From: JACKAQ01 sp965227145
GTDB lineage: Bacteria; Calditrichota; Calditrichia; RBG-13-44-9; J075
Direction of reading: 5' to 3'
NCBI GenBank assembly: GCA_965227145.1
Contig: OZ245730.1
Coordinates: forward strand, 2,356,001-2,420,000
Length of the DNA stretch: 64,000 nucleotides
In this document: positions 63,950 through 64,000 of the stretch, one piece after another
How the letters are laid out: each line of letters opens with the position of its first letter
How positions within the stretch are numbered: position 1 is the first letter of the stretch
Program-made: the position numbers and the translations under genes
Notes under the pieces: model-generated
Told to the model about the DNA's origin: nothing
The model's input: only the letters and a program-made list of their open reading frames with translations
Databases searched by the model: none

Positions 63950-64000
63950 GGATTATTTCTCATTTCCATTAAAATTTGAAACAAAAGACATGCGCCGCCA

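Noticed and set aside
1..64000. CRISPR array, prophage or insertion sequence
   Set aside because: No regularly spaced repeats, Cas, integrase, transposase or phage structural motifs were seen.

Overview
The window looks like chromosome of a Gram-negative bacterium of the FCB superphylum, most plausibly Calditrichota, KSB1 or a related lineage. The pointers are four secreted proteins with C-terminal type IX secretion (T9SS) sorting domains (three with the NYPNPFNP signature), a PorV/PorQ-family protein, a GWxTD-family protein, a TonB-dependent receptor with a carboxypeptidase-like regulatory domain, many lipoproteins with clear lipoboxes, menaquinone genes and a bacilliredoxin. The lineage is inference; no rRNA is present. 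No insertion sequence, prophage or CRISPR array was seen.

Layout. 1-3.5 kb: end of pnp, a terminator, then bioY-menH-menB-menA (biotin uptake and late menaquinone steps). 3.5-7.3 kb: an unknown protein and a secreted M28 peptidase on the minus strand, and a phytol/dolichol-kinase-like membrane protein on the plus strand. 7.3-15.8 kb: a phenylacetate (paa) operon with a good promoter, encoding PaaA, B, C, D, a crotonase (PaaG/F type), PaaH, PaaI and PaaJ, followed at once by aceK (isocitrate dehydrogenase kinase/phosphatase) and a bidirectional terminator. paaE, paaK and paaZ are absent. 15.8-21.6 kb: a 1906-residue surface protein made of tandem ASH/choice-of-anchor-D repeats. 22.2-25.8 kb: tRNA-Ala, the SRP RNA and the classic dnaX-ybaB-recR block, then ytxJ. 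25.8-29.5 kb: a hydrolase, DUF2203, tRNA-Lys, a PQQ-type beta-propeller and a small OB-fold-like membrane protein.

30-60 kb: 21 consecutive minus-strand genes, nearly all exported. The run begins with a TonB-dependent receptor, a fibronectin/T9SS protein, a PorV-like protein, a beta-propeller lipoprotein and a LamG/T9SS protein. It continues through GH31 and GH18 glycosidases, a CBM9-like lipoprotein, an amidohydrolase, several unassigned glycosidase-like TIM barrels (two paralogous pairs), a rhamnogalacturonan-lyase-like protein, a Tat-exported oxidoreductase, an MBL hydrolase, gamma-glutamyltransferase, a DUF5009 acyltransferase and a FG-GAP/ASPIC surface protein. It resembles a polysaccharide-utilisation locus without SusD or an obvious local regulator, and is the best candidate here for an undescribed system. 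60.4-64 kb: a GWxTD-family protein, then a sugar-phosphate SIS isomerase/deaminase and a DeoR-family repressor with a promoter and a likely operator in front. Together with GH18 and DUF5009 this suggests, as inference only, an amino-sugar-containing substrate.

Five regulatory sites match a sigma70-like pattern (TTGACN, 16-17 bp, mostly TATATT). A dispersed palindromic repeat occurs twice (9.6 and 40.4 kb).
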